From: Haplosporangium gracile
Taxonomy: Eukaryota > Mortierellomycota > Mortierellomycetes > Mortierellales > Mortierellaceae
Length of the DNA stretch: 20,141 nucleotides
NCBI GenBank assembly: GCA_015499985.1
Contig: JAAAUF010000774.1
Coordinates: forward strand, 1 to 20,141
Direction: 5' to 3'
Part shown: positions 9,827 to 20,141 of the stretch, piece after piece
How positions within the stretch are numbered: position 1 is the stretch's first letter
Layout: the number at the start of each line of letters is the position of its first letter
Made by a program: the position numbers and the translations under genes
Notes under the pieces: model-generated
Told to the model about the DNA's origin: nothing
Database searches by the model: none
The model's input: only the letters and a program-made list of their open reading frames with translations

Positions 9827-12320
9827 ATGGCAGCAAAATCAGCAGAAACAGGCTTCCACAACAACAACAACAGTAACATGCACCACCAACGCCATGGTCA
9901 CGGTCACGGACACGGTCATGACCACCACCACGACCCCAAAACAAACACATATCGCGAACGACTCCGTCAAGCCGTCAACAAGTCCAAAACAATAGAAGAA
10001 ATCGTCAGCAAACCCGCTGCCGCCTGTTTCCAACCCACCGACCTCACCCGGCTCCTAGCCATGCCAACACACGACTACCCTGCCGTCAAAGAAGCTTTCA
10101 ACAGCAGGCCATGTATCAAGTCCAGGAGTCGGACTTGGGCCCCGCCCGCAGGTCTCGACCCCTTGCTCAAACTGGGCCAAGGAACTATAAGTACTGCTGG
10201 GCTTACTGCACATTCTTCCTCAAAGCCAACAACGACGACGATACGAAGAGGCAGCATCGCTACGGCATTCGAGCACTCAAAGCTGGATGCTCAGTTCCGG
10301 ATCGGATTCTCGATGGCCTACGGACACTCTATTGAACTCAACATGGAGAACGAGGCGGTCAAGGACGGAAACGCAGTCGATTCAGGAACGTACATTCTCG
10401 ACAGAGACGAGTTACCTTACGCAAGCGTGATCGACAAGGACTGGCGTGACAAACTCTGTGAGGAATGCTTGCGCAAGTTACCGAAAGAGGATGATGATGA
10501 CGCGGTAGTTGAATGTCGGAGCTGCCCGCGGTTGACTGATGGTAGCGGAGGAGGTGGTGAGGATCTTGATCTTGGACCAGCTAAGTTCTGCAGTCGGGAG
10601 TGTCTAGAGCAGGCATGGCGGACGTGGCACGGATATGAGTGCAAGTTCATGGAAGAGCTGGATCAGTTTGAGCAGGATACCCGATTAGCTCTCAGGATCT
10701 TTTGGAGAAATAGTCAGGAGGGCGTTCGATTAATCGCTAACGAGTCATCAGAAACCGGCAACAATAGTATCGACACACTCACCAGCAAAGCTGCAGGATT
10801 CTCTCTCAACAATACCAACAACAACATCAGCAAAATCGACGAAGCTAACAAGAAACCTCGTGTGCACTCAAAAGATGGTTCGCAGATCTCGATACAGGAA
10901 CTGTACCACAACTTTGACAGGCTGGCGCCCAAGACCCAGGTGGCCCTCCTCATAAAGGCACACTACCTTCAGGAACTGATGGGTCTCTCCAAGGACGCAG
11001 CCCGGGAATTGGCACAGATCCAGGCCTTGGTCAAGTTCAACTGCTTTGCGATAAAGTCCAAAATATACCAGGACACGGACGATGGTGGGCGTATCAGCCA
11101 CCAGGAAGAGTACGCAGTCGGATCTGGAGTATATCTGTTGGCGTCCATGTTCAACCACAGTTGTGCACCAAACGCGATGGTGGTCTTTGGTGTGCAGGCG
11201 AAGACTTCTCTGAGAGGCGAGTTAGGGTTTGCGGATAGCGGTGGTAGGGGTGTTGACCCGAGAGTGCTGAACGTGCTGACGAGCAAGAGTTTGAAGGCTT
11301 ACGGAAGTGTTCCTGCACAGGTCGAGATCTCATATGGTCCGACAGGCGGACGCATGCCGACTGAGGAGCGGAAGGAATGCTTGCGCCAAAAGTACTTGTT
11401 TGAGTGCAATTGCTCCGCTTGCAACGACAGGTGGGTCTATGTCCTTTTTCATTGTGCAGAAAGGTTTCTTGTACGACTGTCTTGTGATTTCAGACGATTG
11501 AAAATTACCTTTTCCATTGTTGGTATTAATTACGCGATAGATATGCAGAGACGTTCAGGAAGAGGGTATTCAAATGTCAAAAGGGCAGTTACGCGTGTCG
11601 GCCCATGCTGGACGATGAAGACGAATGCCCTACTTGCGGCGAAAAAGTCGACCGTGCCACCCGCAACAAGGTGCATTACTGCTACAGACGCGCGTTTTTG
11701 TTATATGCAGTCGTCGAATGGTATTTTAGAAGTTCTTCCATATGCTCACGTTTTTTATTTGCCATTGAAATAATAGATGATGCAATTAATTGCACAACTC
11801 TTGGGCGACACGAGCAACCCATCACTCCCTCTCTCCAGAAGATTGACCCTCCTCAAGACCCTCGAAGTCTCCCAGTCGCGACTCTTTGTCGACACCTACA
11901 TCATCTACGGCCACACCTGCGACCAGCTGGCCATGGTTTATACACAGTCAGGGGATTTGGGCCAGGGGGCGCAATGGTGTCGGAAGGCGCTTAAGGCGGT
12001 CATGGTCAATTTCCCGCATGACTCGATCGAAGTTGCCCAGGAGACGCTTAAGCTTGCCGGGTTGTTATTTAACAAGTAAGTCCTTTGAGTTTTTCCTTTC
12101 GTTCTTTGTTCCTTGTCTTTTCGAAATGCCGAAAACTCACACCTTAGGGTTTTTTATGCGTGTGATGGCTAGTCAACAACATAAAGAGGCGCTGAAGCAT
12201 GTTCAGATGGCGATCGTTCTCTACAGAGGACACTATGGTGCAGAGTCCAAGGAGCCCGACCTGTTGGAGCTGTATAAGATGGAAGAGGTTCTCAAATCCA
12301 TCGTCGAGAAGTACTACTGA
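9827..12320 (+). CDS. SET/MYND-domain (SMYD-type) protein lysine methyltransferase
   Basis: Exons 9827-11430, 11541-11670, 11777-12075 and 12173-12320 join in phase to 727 codons including the stop (726 aa). SMYD enzymes transfer methyl from S-adenosylmethionine to lysines of histones or other proteins, in nucleus or cytoplasm. The N-terminus is His/Gly/Asn-rich (residues 10-36). A MYND-like zinc site follows: C211-x2-C214, C230-x2-C233, C255-x3-C259, H268-x3-C272, with acidic and Gly-rich insertions. The SET core has N443-H-S-C446 followed by A-P-N, and E500-I-S-Y-G504. The post-SET cysteines are C527, C529 and C532. A further four-cysteine segment lies in exon 2, and helical TPR-like repeats follow from about 579. 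The ATG is in an ideal context (ACACCATGG). The order MYND, SET, post-SET, TPR-like is as in SMYD proteins, but the target is unknown. The exon 2-3 junction (11670/11777) is the least certain, since several AGs are available. Confidence 0.88.
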
Positions 12321-12350
12321 AGTTTGCATAAAATGCGGGGTTTATTTATA
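12321..12350. terminator. Shared 3' ends of two convergent genes
   Basis: Only 30 bp separate the SMYD stop (12318-12320, plus strand) from the transporter stop (12351-12353, minus strand). The segment carries AATAAA for the minus strand (complement of 12341-12346) and an AATAAA-like CATAAAATG at 12327-12335 for the plus strand. Mature mRNAs must therefore overlap in their 3' UTRs, since cleavage occurs downstream of such signals. Confidence 0.65.
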
Positions 12351-15300
12351 TTATTCTTGATGCGCGTTTGGTTCTTGATCTCTTGTAGTAGGAGCAGCAT
12401 TCATAGTAGCAGTGCGATTATAAGAACTAAAAGACCCAGAGCTGGACTTTTTCAAAGCACTCTTCAAGGTACCACTTCCACTGCCGCTCGTAAAACTGGC
12501 CACCCGCTGGTGTGATTGGGCACCGACAGCATTTCGAGGCAACTGGGTCGTGGATCCATAACTACGTTGTGGAGGTGGTCGAGATCCTTGGCTGCTACGG
12601 CTGGCATAGCTTCCTTGACGGCGGGGTTTGTCACCCTTGTCGTGGTACGGTTGCTGCTGTTGCTGAGATGCAGGAGTGGTAGACATGGCATCGTTCAAGG
12701 ACTGTGAACTGTTGAACGGCCGCTCGTCTCGCTGAAAGGGTGATCCGCCATGTTGCTGTCTTCTGGCGGAGGGGCTGTTGGAGATGTCGCGAAAAGGGTC
12801 CTGCGGGTCGAAATCAAAGAGCCCGTCGCGGTCCTGGAGATCTTGTGAAGGTGCTTGACTTTCAGAGTCCATGAGGATGCTTGCTTCGTCGGGGCGGTAG
12901 CGGTATTTTCCAGGACTCGAGAGAGGTCGTTGGATGATGGACTGTTGATGTTGGGCCTGTAAGCCAGATGCAGAGGGAGAGGCAGGCTGTGGCCGGTCTG
13001 GGTATTGGAAGGGTTGATCAATGTCGTGCATGGGCGACATAGGCGCCTCGCGTGTGGCCGAAGAAGGTAGCTCTGCAGTCTGCCAGGGCAGCGCAGGTGG
13101 CGCGCCATCATCCGTAAACCAAGCTTCAAACTCGACTGCGGGTGTAATAACACCAAACAGATCCTGAGACCACCGACCCAACCGCTCCAATTCCCGAATG
13201 ACATCGTCCATGACCAATGCATACGCATAATAGAACACATATCGCTCATCGCTGTCCTCTGCCATGACAACTTTGTTCTGAACCACAGGCAGCTGACGGA
13301 TCTTCTGGATCAACCTCAGTCGGGCATTGTTGGCAGGCGGAAGGTAGGGCGGCAGAGGGGTCTTGAGCCGCAAAGCGGAGGCAATGGTATAGAAGTATAG
13401 GAGGACGTTTCCAACCATCTCCCTGCGCTCCCTGTTGACGGGGACAATGAAATCCCTGCGTGCGCTCTCGATCCACTCGTCTTTGGTGATGACCAACCGC
13501 ATCGACAGAAACCGGTCCAGAATGTTCTGACAGCTGCCCAACATGTTCTTGTACGTGCGCACAGGGAACTTGCCCTTAAGACGAGGCTCGTTCGGCGTCT
13601 CTTCTAACAGGGCATAGAGTCGCAGTAGCTGCAGCTGTAACGAGAGCTCGATCGCCATAAACTCTTTGTTCATCCTGTCCATGTCTGACTCTGTGGGATC
13701 TTCCTGCAGTTCCTCATGTTCATCCGCGGGGGCTTGGAACCGTTCCTGGAACGTCGACCTTCGCAGAATCTCCTGCACACGCTCTCGGGGCCCACGGTAC
13801 GGCTTTTGGGGTGGGATCACATTAACCTTGTCGAGGTTTGTTGAGTAGACCGAGACGAGACGGTTGTAAAGCCAACTGATGTTAAGCAACAGATCGGAAA
13901 GTCCCTTACGGAGCTCCACACGGGCCTCATAGGGCCAAACGTAGCTCGTTACACCTACACCGATAACAACGCCCAAACTGACTGCCACAGCGCGATGAAG
14001 GGCAATGATCCACACATAGTCGACATGGTTGGGGTCATTCGGGCTAGTGTCACCCATTAGAGATCCCAATCCCCGAAGGATCTTAGAGGGAGTAACCGAT
14101 CCACTGATCTTGTTGTCGTCATTCTCATCATCATCTGGTGGGACGGTACCGTCTCCATGTCTGCGATTGTACGTCTGAATCAACACCAAGTTGAAGGCGA
14201 GCAGGGTGACTTGACCGATCCTCGGGTAAGCTGAACAAAGGACCAGGTAAAAGTTGGGCACCGCAAAGAGGAAACAGCAGGCTGGCAGCAAGATATCGTT
14301 GGCGGGGAAGAGCAGGTAGATCACGACTCCGGCATAGCACCCAACAACGGTGCCCATAATCCGGTAGATACCCACAATGTTGGTGCCGCCAACCGTCGGG
14401 ACCATGACGATCAACATCGAAATCAAGGCCCATTCGCCTCGGTACTGGACAAAGTAAGGTCGCGTCCAATCAACGAATGCCGGGATCAGCAGGACCATGG
14501 TGCTGAACGCCGCCTTGGCCGCGTACTTGACCTGAAAGGACCTGAAAATGTGCAGGAACTTCCACAGGCGCGTAGACCATTTTTGCAGGAATGTTGAAGG
14601 ACGGGGCGTATGCAGGGTGTCGGTCTTGTTGTGCAAATTGGGTTTGGGGAACAGTCGCTGCTTTCGCTGACGGCCATGTGTACCCTGGCCGCTGCTGGCG
14701 TTGTTACTGTGGGCTGGGGTGTGGCTTTGGCTGATGCTGTGTGTATGACTGTAGTGGCTCGCAGGCGGGCGGTTTCCTGGCTCTGGGACTAATAATTACC
14801 AAGCGGATCAAATTGTTAGTGTCGGTGACTGACCTTTTCATCCTGTCGCAGCATGCATGTTAAACATTGCAAGCAAATCCAATCAACGTACCCTCAAAGT
14901 CGTCAAAGGCATGTTGACGTACAGCAGGTCGCCTCAGGCGCCTGGGGAATCCAGTGAGTGAGAACCAGATTCTTTTCCACCAGGGCTGTCGGTTCCTCTC
15001 AATCCACATGGGCAAACCATCGTCGCCATCGACCAACTCCTCGACACAACTTACGAGATGGGACAGTTCCTTGGAAAACTCCATCAAGTTAAAGACGAAA
15101 AAGTATACCAGGAAGATCTGCTCTCCGACTGGCGCCTTCTCAGCCAAAACATCCTGCTGGTTGCGCATATCTTGCACAGACCCTGGGAAAGAACCAAAGC
15201 CCAAGTCTTGGAGAGCTGGCTCGCTCATAGGCTTGCTCATACCAAAAGGTCGCTTGAAGTGTCCAGATCGCCGCTTGTTCTGATGAGAGTAGAATCGCTT

Positions 15301-18113
15301 CAGCGCCTTGGAGTTTGCCTTCTCAAAAATATCGAGTGCCTTAGCCAGGTTGATCTGCATTAGCACCAAGCTGGGGTTCTTCCTGAAGGTCTCGGTCGAG
15401 ACTCTGGGGTGGGTGTTGGTGGTACCAATGTCAAAGGTCGAGTCCGAAAATATCTCGCCGCTTTCGTAGCCGCTTTGTCGGGCAGTATGCGACTGCGAAG
15501 TCCTACTCTGTGAGTTATACCGACCAAGGGCTGCCTTCTTGCCGCCGTCGGTGCTCGTAAAGATGTCCTGGAGATGCTCAATCGTCAGCTTGCAGGTCAA
15601 TGCCAGGGACTTCATGGGCTTGCCGACATGCTCCAGGAACTCGATCAGATCAGCACTCGCACTCTGCTCATGGTCCTGGTTCATGCTCCCGATCAGACTG
15701 AAAGATGACATTCTCATACCGAAACCCAGAGGTCTCCTTCCTCCAGATCCAGCCTCTGCTCCTGTTCCTGCTCCGGCACTATTGGCTCCTACTCCGATGA
15801 CAGTCGTCGATGACTGGGGTTTGGGTAAGGGATCCTTGAGATGTTCATCCCTCTTGAGCATGTCGTACTGCAGACCACAGGAGCTGCGGAGACCATTGAG
15901 ATACTGGGCGAGGGTGTTGAGAGACTTGACACAGGCTTCGTACTTTTTGATATCTGATCCAGGGAACTCCAACTGGGTCTCCTCCAGAGATTTGGCAAGG
16001 GCAGAGAATGACTTGACCTGAGCCTCGATAAGCTTTTGGACAGATTCAAATCCAAAGGGTGTAGTGTCTGACTCGAGCAAGAACGTCTTTGTAAGCAGCT
16101 TGAGCAGGAGTCTGAACGATATCAGCGACTTTCCCATATCCTGGCTATCAAACACATAAAGATACGTACGGTATTGTGAGCGCATGAGCATGATTACATT
16201 TACACTCTCGATGCAAACAACCTCAAGGACAGAATAGCTTACCGAAGCTTTTCATGGGCGCTTTCAGGCCACAGGAAGATACTGATGAGAGTGGAAATGG
16301 CCACACCCAGTAACATTGACGTTGTGACAGCAAGTACTCGACTCATATTGAAGTCACCCAGGCTGAGAGCTCCCTCTTTTGTAAGAGTAACCAGGATCAT
16401 GATATGAGAGAGCGTGCAAGCTACAAATGAAATCCAGTAACAAAGGGGTTTAAATTACACACCAAAATGAAGGGTTAGCGTCTTTTTTTCAAACTTGCAT
16501 ATCATTTACTCCTACAACTCAAGGCAATCCTTATCATCCCAATAAAGATAAGAGCATGACTTGCCTACATTGACGGTGGGGCGATTGAAGTAAGCCTTTG
16601 CATAGGCAATGATAAAAGTGGACCCCCCGCCAAAGACAATAACACTGACGACGTGTCCCCAGATGTACAAGTCGCGCGAGTTGAACCAGATGGCGCTGAG
16701 CATGCTTGCCACTGACACCAAGACTCCAAAGGTGATTGCGCAGAGGCCAGCTGTTACGGCGTCGACCATACGTCCCAGAGTCTTTGCTGGGTTGAAGAAC
16801 ACTGCTGATGTAGCAGCCAAATGACCCGACATGCCAATGAAGGGCAGGAAGAACGGTGTGAAAGAGAGGAGGCAGGCAAAGAGATAGGCCAAGGAAGCCT
16901 TCAGGATGCGCCTGGTAGGGAGAGGAATGGCATCCCCAGAGACATAAGACCAGATGGTCTGAGAGGCGCGGGCGAGATACTCTGCAGGCTTGCTACGCCT
17001 TTTAGGTTGTTGAGGATATAATCTTGCACCAACCCCGGCAGGCGAGGTGGAGTAGTATGGATGTTGTTTGTTGAGTAAGGGGGTGGTGGCGGAATGGCTG
17101 TGAGTGAAGGGGAAGGATGATGGAGTTGTGCCCGAGCCTCCTTGTATACGTCCGGGATATCCAAGGTAAGAATGTATGGCATCATCAGAATGGTGAGAGG
17201 TGTCGTGGTCGGATGGACCGGCTTCTTGGTATTCTAGCAGCGGACTGTGCTCTGACCCCTCGTCGTTGTCGGAACTCGACCGTTCACTAGCATTGTATCG
17301 ATGTAATGTATGAATGAACGGATGTCAGTATGCACATCGTTTTTAAATTTTGTTTGTGACAAAATATCATCGAAATACCATCGAATGGCGCTCAGCATAT
17401 GATCGATACCCATTGAGACCACAACTCATAACACAAGTGAACAAAAAAAAGGCTTACTCTTCGTCAAGCTCAGTCGTTAGACTGAATGTCCTCTGCTTGC
17501 GAACACCGTCATCATACACAACCTCAAACTCACTAAACCGACTCTCAGGCATACTCGTCGCCATCCACGCATTCGATCCTGATCCCGATCCTGTTCGTCG
17601 GTGCTGGTGGTGCGAGAAAGGTCCACCCCGCTGTGGCTGGAAATGCACACCTGACGTACCCGTCGTCGCAACTGAGGCACTGGCTACCCATTCATCGTGC
17701 TGAGACCCTGTATCCCCTGCAGTCTCAAGGACGTGAACAAGCGATCGGACAGGGGAGGACCCAAACTCATGTAGACGGCGCGTAGAGTACGACTCTGCGA
17801 GAGGCCGTCCCATTGGTAGGGATGAGAACGAGACACTGTTCCCGCCTGCAGCCGGCCCTGCTGCTGCTTCTGTCGTAGACGTTGAAGTGGGTGAGGCAAC
17901 AATGGCTATTGGCGACGTAAGGATAGTTTCTGAAGTGACAGTGTCTCCACTGTGATCTGCTGTCTGGACCTCTGCCTCTGTGTCTACATGAGTGTTGTTC
18001 TTGTTGTGGTTGTTGTTGCTGCTGCTGTTGATTGATTCATTGTCTGCGTTGATGAGGTCACCGTCGATGTTGCTGTTGCTATTACTGTTACCGTTGATGT
18101 GAACATGAGCCAT
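12351..18113 (-). CDS. FUSC / ArAE_2-type (aromatic-acid exporter, ALMT-like) membrane protein
   Basis: Minus-strand exons 18113-17458, 17286-16565, 16420-16243, 16144-14892 and 14788-12351 total 5247 nt, exactly 1749 codons (1748 aa). The Ser/Asn/His-rich N-terminus (1 to about 330) looks disordered. A first block of about six membrane helices spans roughly 350-510 (starting LAYLFACLLSF). A long cytosolic region follows (520-1020). A second six-helix block spans roughly 1025-1240 (KYAAKAAFSTMVLL to VVIGVGVTSYVWP), and a Q/S-rich tail ends the protein. Two membrane blocks each followed by a soluble domain is the layout of fungal FUSC/ArAE_2_N/ArAE_2 (DUF2421, Brefeldin A-sensitivity-related) proteins, relatives of bacterial aromatic-acid efflux proteins and plant ALMTs. 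Export of organic anions or drugs is inferred; the substrate is unknown. The MAHVHING start was chosen over an upstream ATG at 18428 because the extension would translate a CA-repeat leader. Intron 2 is GC-AG. Confidence 0.88.
16421..16564 (-). other. GC-AG intron of the transporter gene
   Basis: On the minus strand the donor reads TAG|GCAAGT, matching the usual GC-donor consensus, and the acceptor is TTTGTAG. Splicing here gives NRPTVNVACTLSHIM in frame, and no GT donor nearby keeps the phase. GC-AG introns are a normal minority class of the major spliceosome. Confidence 0.75.
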
Positions 18114-19243
18114 GCGTCTGAAAATGTGGGAGTGGGTATTAAGTAGATGCAATGAAGAAAAAAAAAGTAGACGATGTAGGTATAATGACGAGCGTAAAGA
18201 AAGTAAAGAGGAAGAAGGGAGAAAGAAGGGAAATAAAAGGGGACGTGAATAAGAGGCGCGCAATAAAATGAGAGCCTCTCCCCACACACAACACATAACA
18301 CACAACACACAACATGGACACAGACACACACAGGACACACGTACACCACACACAAACAAACAAACAGGCACAGAAAACACTCCGCTGCTCTTCATACTAT
18401 CTTTTTGATTTTGTTTGTTGAATGACATCTCTTTTCTCTGCTTACTCGCATGTGGCTCGACCGCAGACCACCTTCCGTTTTATCCCCCTTCGTCATTCGA
18501 GCAAAGCATGGAGAGAGAAAGTAAAAAAAAACCCCCCCCGCGCATCCCTATTCCTTGTCTACTTTAACACAGACACAATTCCGCATCCATTGTTTGGATG
18601 CCACCATACAATACCTTACTACCCTCCCTTTCGAATGAAAAACAAAAATCCAGGGGACAACGTTTTTCTCTTCCTTTGCTCTTGCTCTTGTACCACAAAA
18701 CCACTTGACCATTGTTCAATTTCAGCCAGTCAACGTCGCTCTCGCCCCTGCGTGCACAACCCCTTTTTCATTAGCTATTTACATTTTCCCCGTTGTTGGC
18801 CATTGGCATGGTGAGAGAGAAGGGGAGCTAGTAGGTTTATGATTCTGTGACAGGTCATGACGATAATCCTTTGGGCAATGCGCATAGCATCTAACATCCA
18901 GCCTCCTTTTTTACTTTTTGCCACAACAGCTTGTTGTAGAGGCGGGATACTCTACTACGAAAATGATAAAGGAGGAGATCTTAGCGGAGATGTAAGTAAC
19001 CCGTTATTTGCTATCTCTCTCTCGTCACTGTAATGGCAAAAAACCACATATATTTTCAAGGTACTTTTTGTTATTGTTGTTGTAACGTACGTGAACAAAA
19101 GACAGATAATCTCCGATTTCAAGCACGAAGGCTACAACAACGATACACCAAAGTTCATTGTTGCTTTGACAGAGTGTGAGATGGCGAACAAAAGATGGGT
19201 GAAGGACAGTGAGATGCGATAAAGAAGGTTGTGATGACATGAG
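18114..19243. other. Upstream/leader region of the transporter gene, no further gene seen
   Basis: This holds the presumed 5' UTR and promoter of the minus-strand transporter. On the minus strand a CATTTTCAG directly before the start codon could be the acceptor of a 5'-UTR intron. Other contents are a CA-rich simple sequence (18281-18364), a run of nine A followed by eight C (18523-18538), and an ATTGG (CCAAT on the minus strand) at about 18804. Open frames here are short or low-complexity and are not called as genes. Confidence 0.5.
18281..18364. repeat. CA-rich simple sequence
   Basis: Imperfect (CA)n/(ACACA)n with interruptions, ending in (ACAA)n, within the likely leader of the minus-strand transporter gene. 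It opens the reading frame upstream of the chosen start codon without indicating real coding. Confidence 0.85.
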
Positions 19244-19455
19244 ATGGAAAAGTCAGAGAAGACAACTAACTATGAACGCATTCCAGAACTTTCTTCTATA
19301 TGTGGTGGACATCCATGCGGCACACTACGCGAGACTGCTGCATACTACGATCCTTTTTCCATTCATGTATATCTTGTAATAACAACCGTCTATTACAAGC
19401 CTGTGCAGAGAGCGACAGGGGGGATCAACACCGGGCGCATCAAAATCGGGATGGT

Positions 19456-19640
19456 CAAAACTGTCGAGGAGAGGGAGAGGACTGTGCTGTGGGCAATCAG
19501 TCTACGGGAAAACAAAATGCATACGGACAACAGGACCAAAACTGTGGAGGCGAGAGAGAGGAAGGTTGTTGAGAAGAGCCAGTCTAGGGGAAATAAAAAA
19601 TGTATACGGAGAACAGGACCAACATTGTTTAGAAAGGGGT
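19456..19640. repeat. Imperfect tandem repeat of about 81 bp
   Basis: A unit beginning CAAAACTGT at 19456 recurs at 19537 (period 81), and a partial, more diverged copy starts at about 19620. Both units share AGTCTA followed by GGGAAA, and ATACGGA followed by ACAGGACC. On the minus strand each unit contains CCTAG/CGTAG and CCACAG/CGACAG trinucleotide ends preceded by pyrimidines, like splice acceptors. No protein is called from it. Confidence 0.7.
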
Positions 19641-19707
19641 TGGCGGTGGAGGACAGCAGGAACAAAAATCATTGGCAGCAGCATTGGTGCTCAGTGAAGA
19701 CACTTAC

Positions 19708-19774
19708 CATGTCCCTCGGCAAATGGCGTCTTGTCTCCAGCACCAGGCTGTACTCCTGCTCCCGTAGATGTCAT
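19708..19774 (-). CDS. Possible first coding exon of a minus-strand gene
   Basis: On the minus strand an ATG at 19774 opens 22 codons (MTSTGAGVQPGAGDKTPFAE, then GH) that end at a strong donor G|GTAAGTG (19707-19706). An in-frame TGA lies four codons upstream, so this would be the true start. Composition is protein-like, but the product is not recognised and the following exon was not identified with confidence. A hydrophobic open frame entered from an acceptor in the 81-bp repeat is one option and ends at 19393. It may be chance. Confidence 0.3.
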
Positions 19775-20141
19775 GGCCGGTCCTCACCCCGATGTCCCTC
19801 TAACCAAGCGCTCTTGGTTTAATGCAGCCGGTGCCCAACCGAGGCAAAGGATAGCCGGTGCCCAAAGTCCTTGTAAGCCCTCCCACGCCCTGTCGCTTCC
19901 ACAAAGAGAAAAAAACGAAAACAAACAGCATAAACAACATTCTACTTGCCTTTCAGGTCCTTGATCCGCTGATGGTGCCGTCGGTGTCCTTGACAATGGG
20001 ACTCGAACATTTTGTATCCGTTCGTATCCGTTCGTATCCGTAGGTCATACAGCCATGTCAAAGATGTCCGATCGCCGATGGGTTGCATATGAGATCAATC
20101 ACAGAAGAAAGAAAAGAAAAAAAAAGGGGGTTAGAATGTTG
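19775..20141. other. Right-edge region without a recognised gene
   Basis: No gene is supported. Visible structures are a perfect 7-bp inverted repeat with a 4-nt loop (19802-19808 and 19813-19819), a 13-bp direct repeat AGCCGGTGCCCAA at 19826-19838 and 19853-19865, an acceptor-like TTGCCTTTCAG ending at about 19956, and a 10-bp tandem repeat at 20011-20040. If 19774 starts a gene, this would be its promoter. Confidence 0.5.
20011..20040. repeat. 10-bp tandem repeat, three copies
   Basis: Three consecutive units of TTCGTATCCG; the first has T in place of C at position 3. Too short to say more. Confidence 0.85.

Noticed and set aside
18950..19000. Short plus-strand ATG frame ending at a GTAAGT (18961-18995) as a first exon
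   Set aside because: Only about ten codons, with no following exon found; donor-like hexamers occur by chance at this rate.
19025..19240. 71-codon minus-strand frame
   Set aside because: No homology-like motif, no splice link to the candidate exon at 19708-19774 that could be shown in phase, and low-complexity Asn-rich end.
19244..19822. 192-codon open frame on the plus strand
   Set aside because: It runs through the 81-bp repeat, has no promoter or splice support, no recognisable domain, and low-complexity charged content that follows the repeat.
19990..20045. GTTCGAGTCCC on the minus strand, like a tRNA T-arm
   Set aside because: No matching acceptor stem, D-arm or anticodon arm could be placed around it; it is adjacent to the 10-bp repeat.

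Overview
The window looks like nuclear DNA of a filamentous fungus, most likely an early-diverging one (Mucoromycota, with Mortierellomycotina as the best guess). The basis is genes with several short spliceosomal introns (about 55-270 bp), AATAAA-like poly(A) signals, pyrimidine-rich promoters, dense gene packing, and a typically fungal double FUSC/ArAE-type membrane protein. The taxon is an inference from style and protein families. No bacterial operon, phage or transposase signature was seen.

Layout: (1) 1-1178 is non-coding, starting with a 9-bp tandem repeat and ending in a CT-rich promoter-like tract. (2) 1179-6811 (+) is a decayed multi-exon gene. It would encode a beta-propeller (WD40-like) protein fused to a C-terminal TRP-like ion-channel domain and a coiled coil. 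Most splice sites are still recognisable and in phase, but the reading frame carries six in-frame stop codons and three apparent frame slips. (3) 6880-7034 is a tandem repeat of about 72-75 bp. (4) 7188-7982 (+) is an intronless leucine-rich-repeat-like protein with a TATA box and a poly(A) signal. (5) 8251-9658 (+) is a six-exon crotonase (enoyl-CoA hydratase/isomerase) gene. Its first intron cannot be spliced in frame with GT-AG sites, but can be with an ATATCCTT (U12-like) donor. (6) 9827-12320 (+) is a four-exon SET/MYND (SMYD-type) lysine methyltransferase with a His/Gly-rich N-terminus. (7) 12351-18113 (-) is a five-exon FUSC/ArAE_2-type transporter of about 1748 aa, convergent with the SMYD gene with only 30 bp between stop codons; one intron is GC-AG. 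(8) 18114-20141 is mostly non-coding: the CA-rich upstream region of the transporter, an imperfect 81-bp tandem repeat, a possible first exon of another minus-strand gene (19774-19708), and a 10-bp tandem repeat.

The genes are independent eukaryotic units and form no evident pathway. The three intact-looking genes at 9.8-18.1 kb are supported by exon models whose phases close exactly. The most unusual parts are the channel pseudogene with its transition-type nonsense codons, the possible minor-spliceosome intron in the crotonase gene, and the very tight convergent gene pair.
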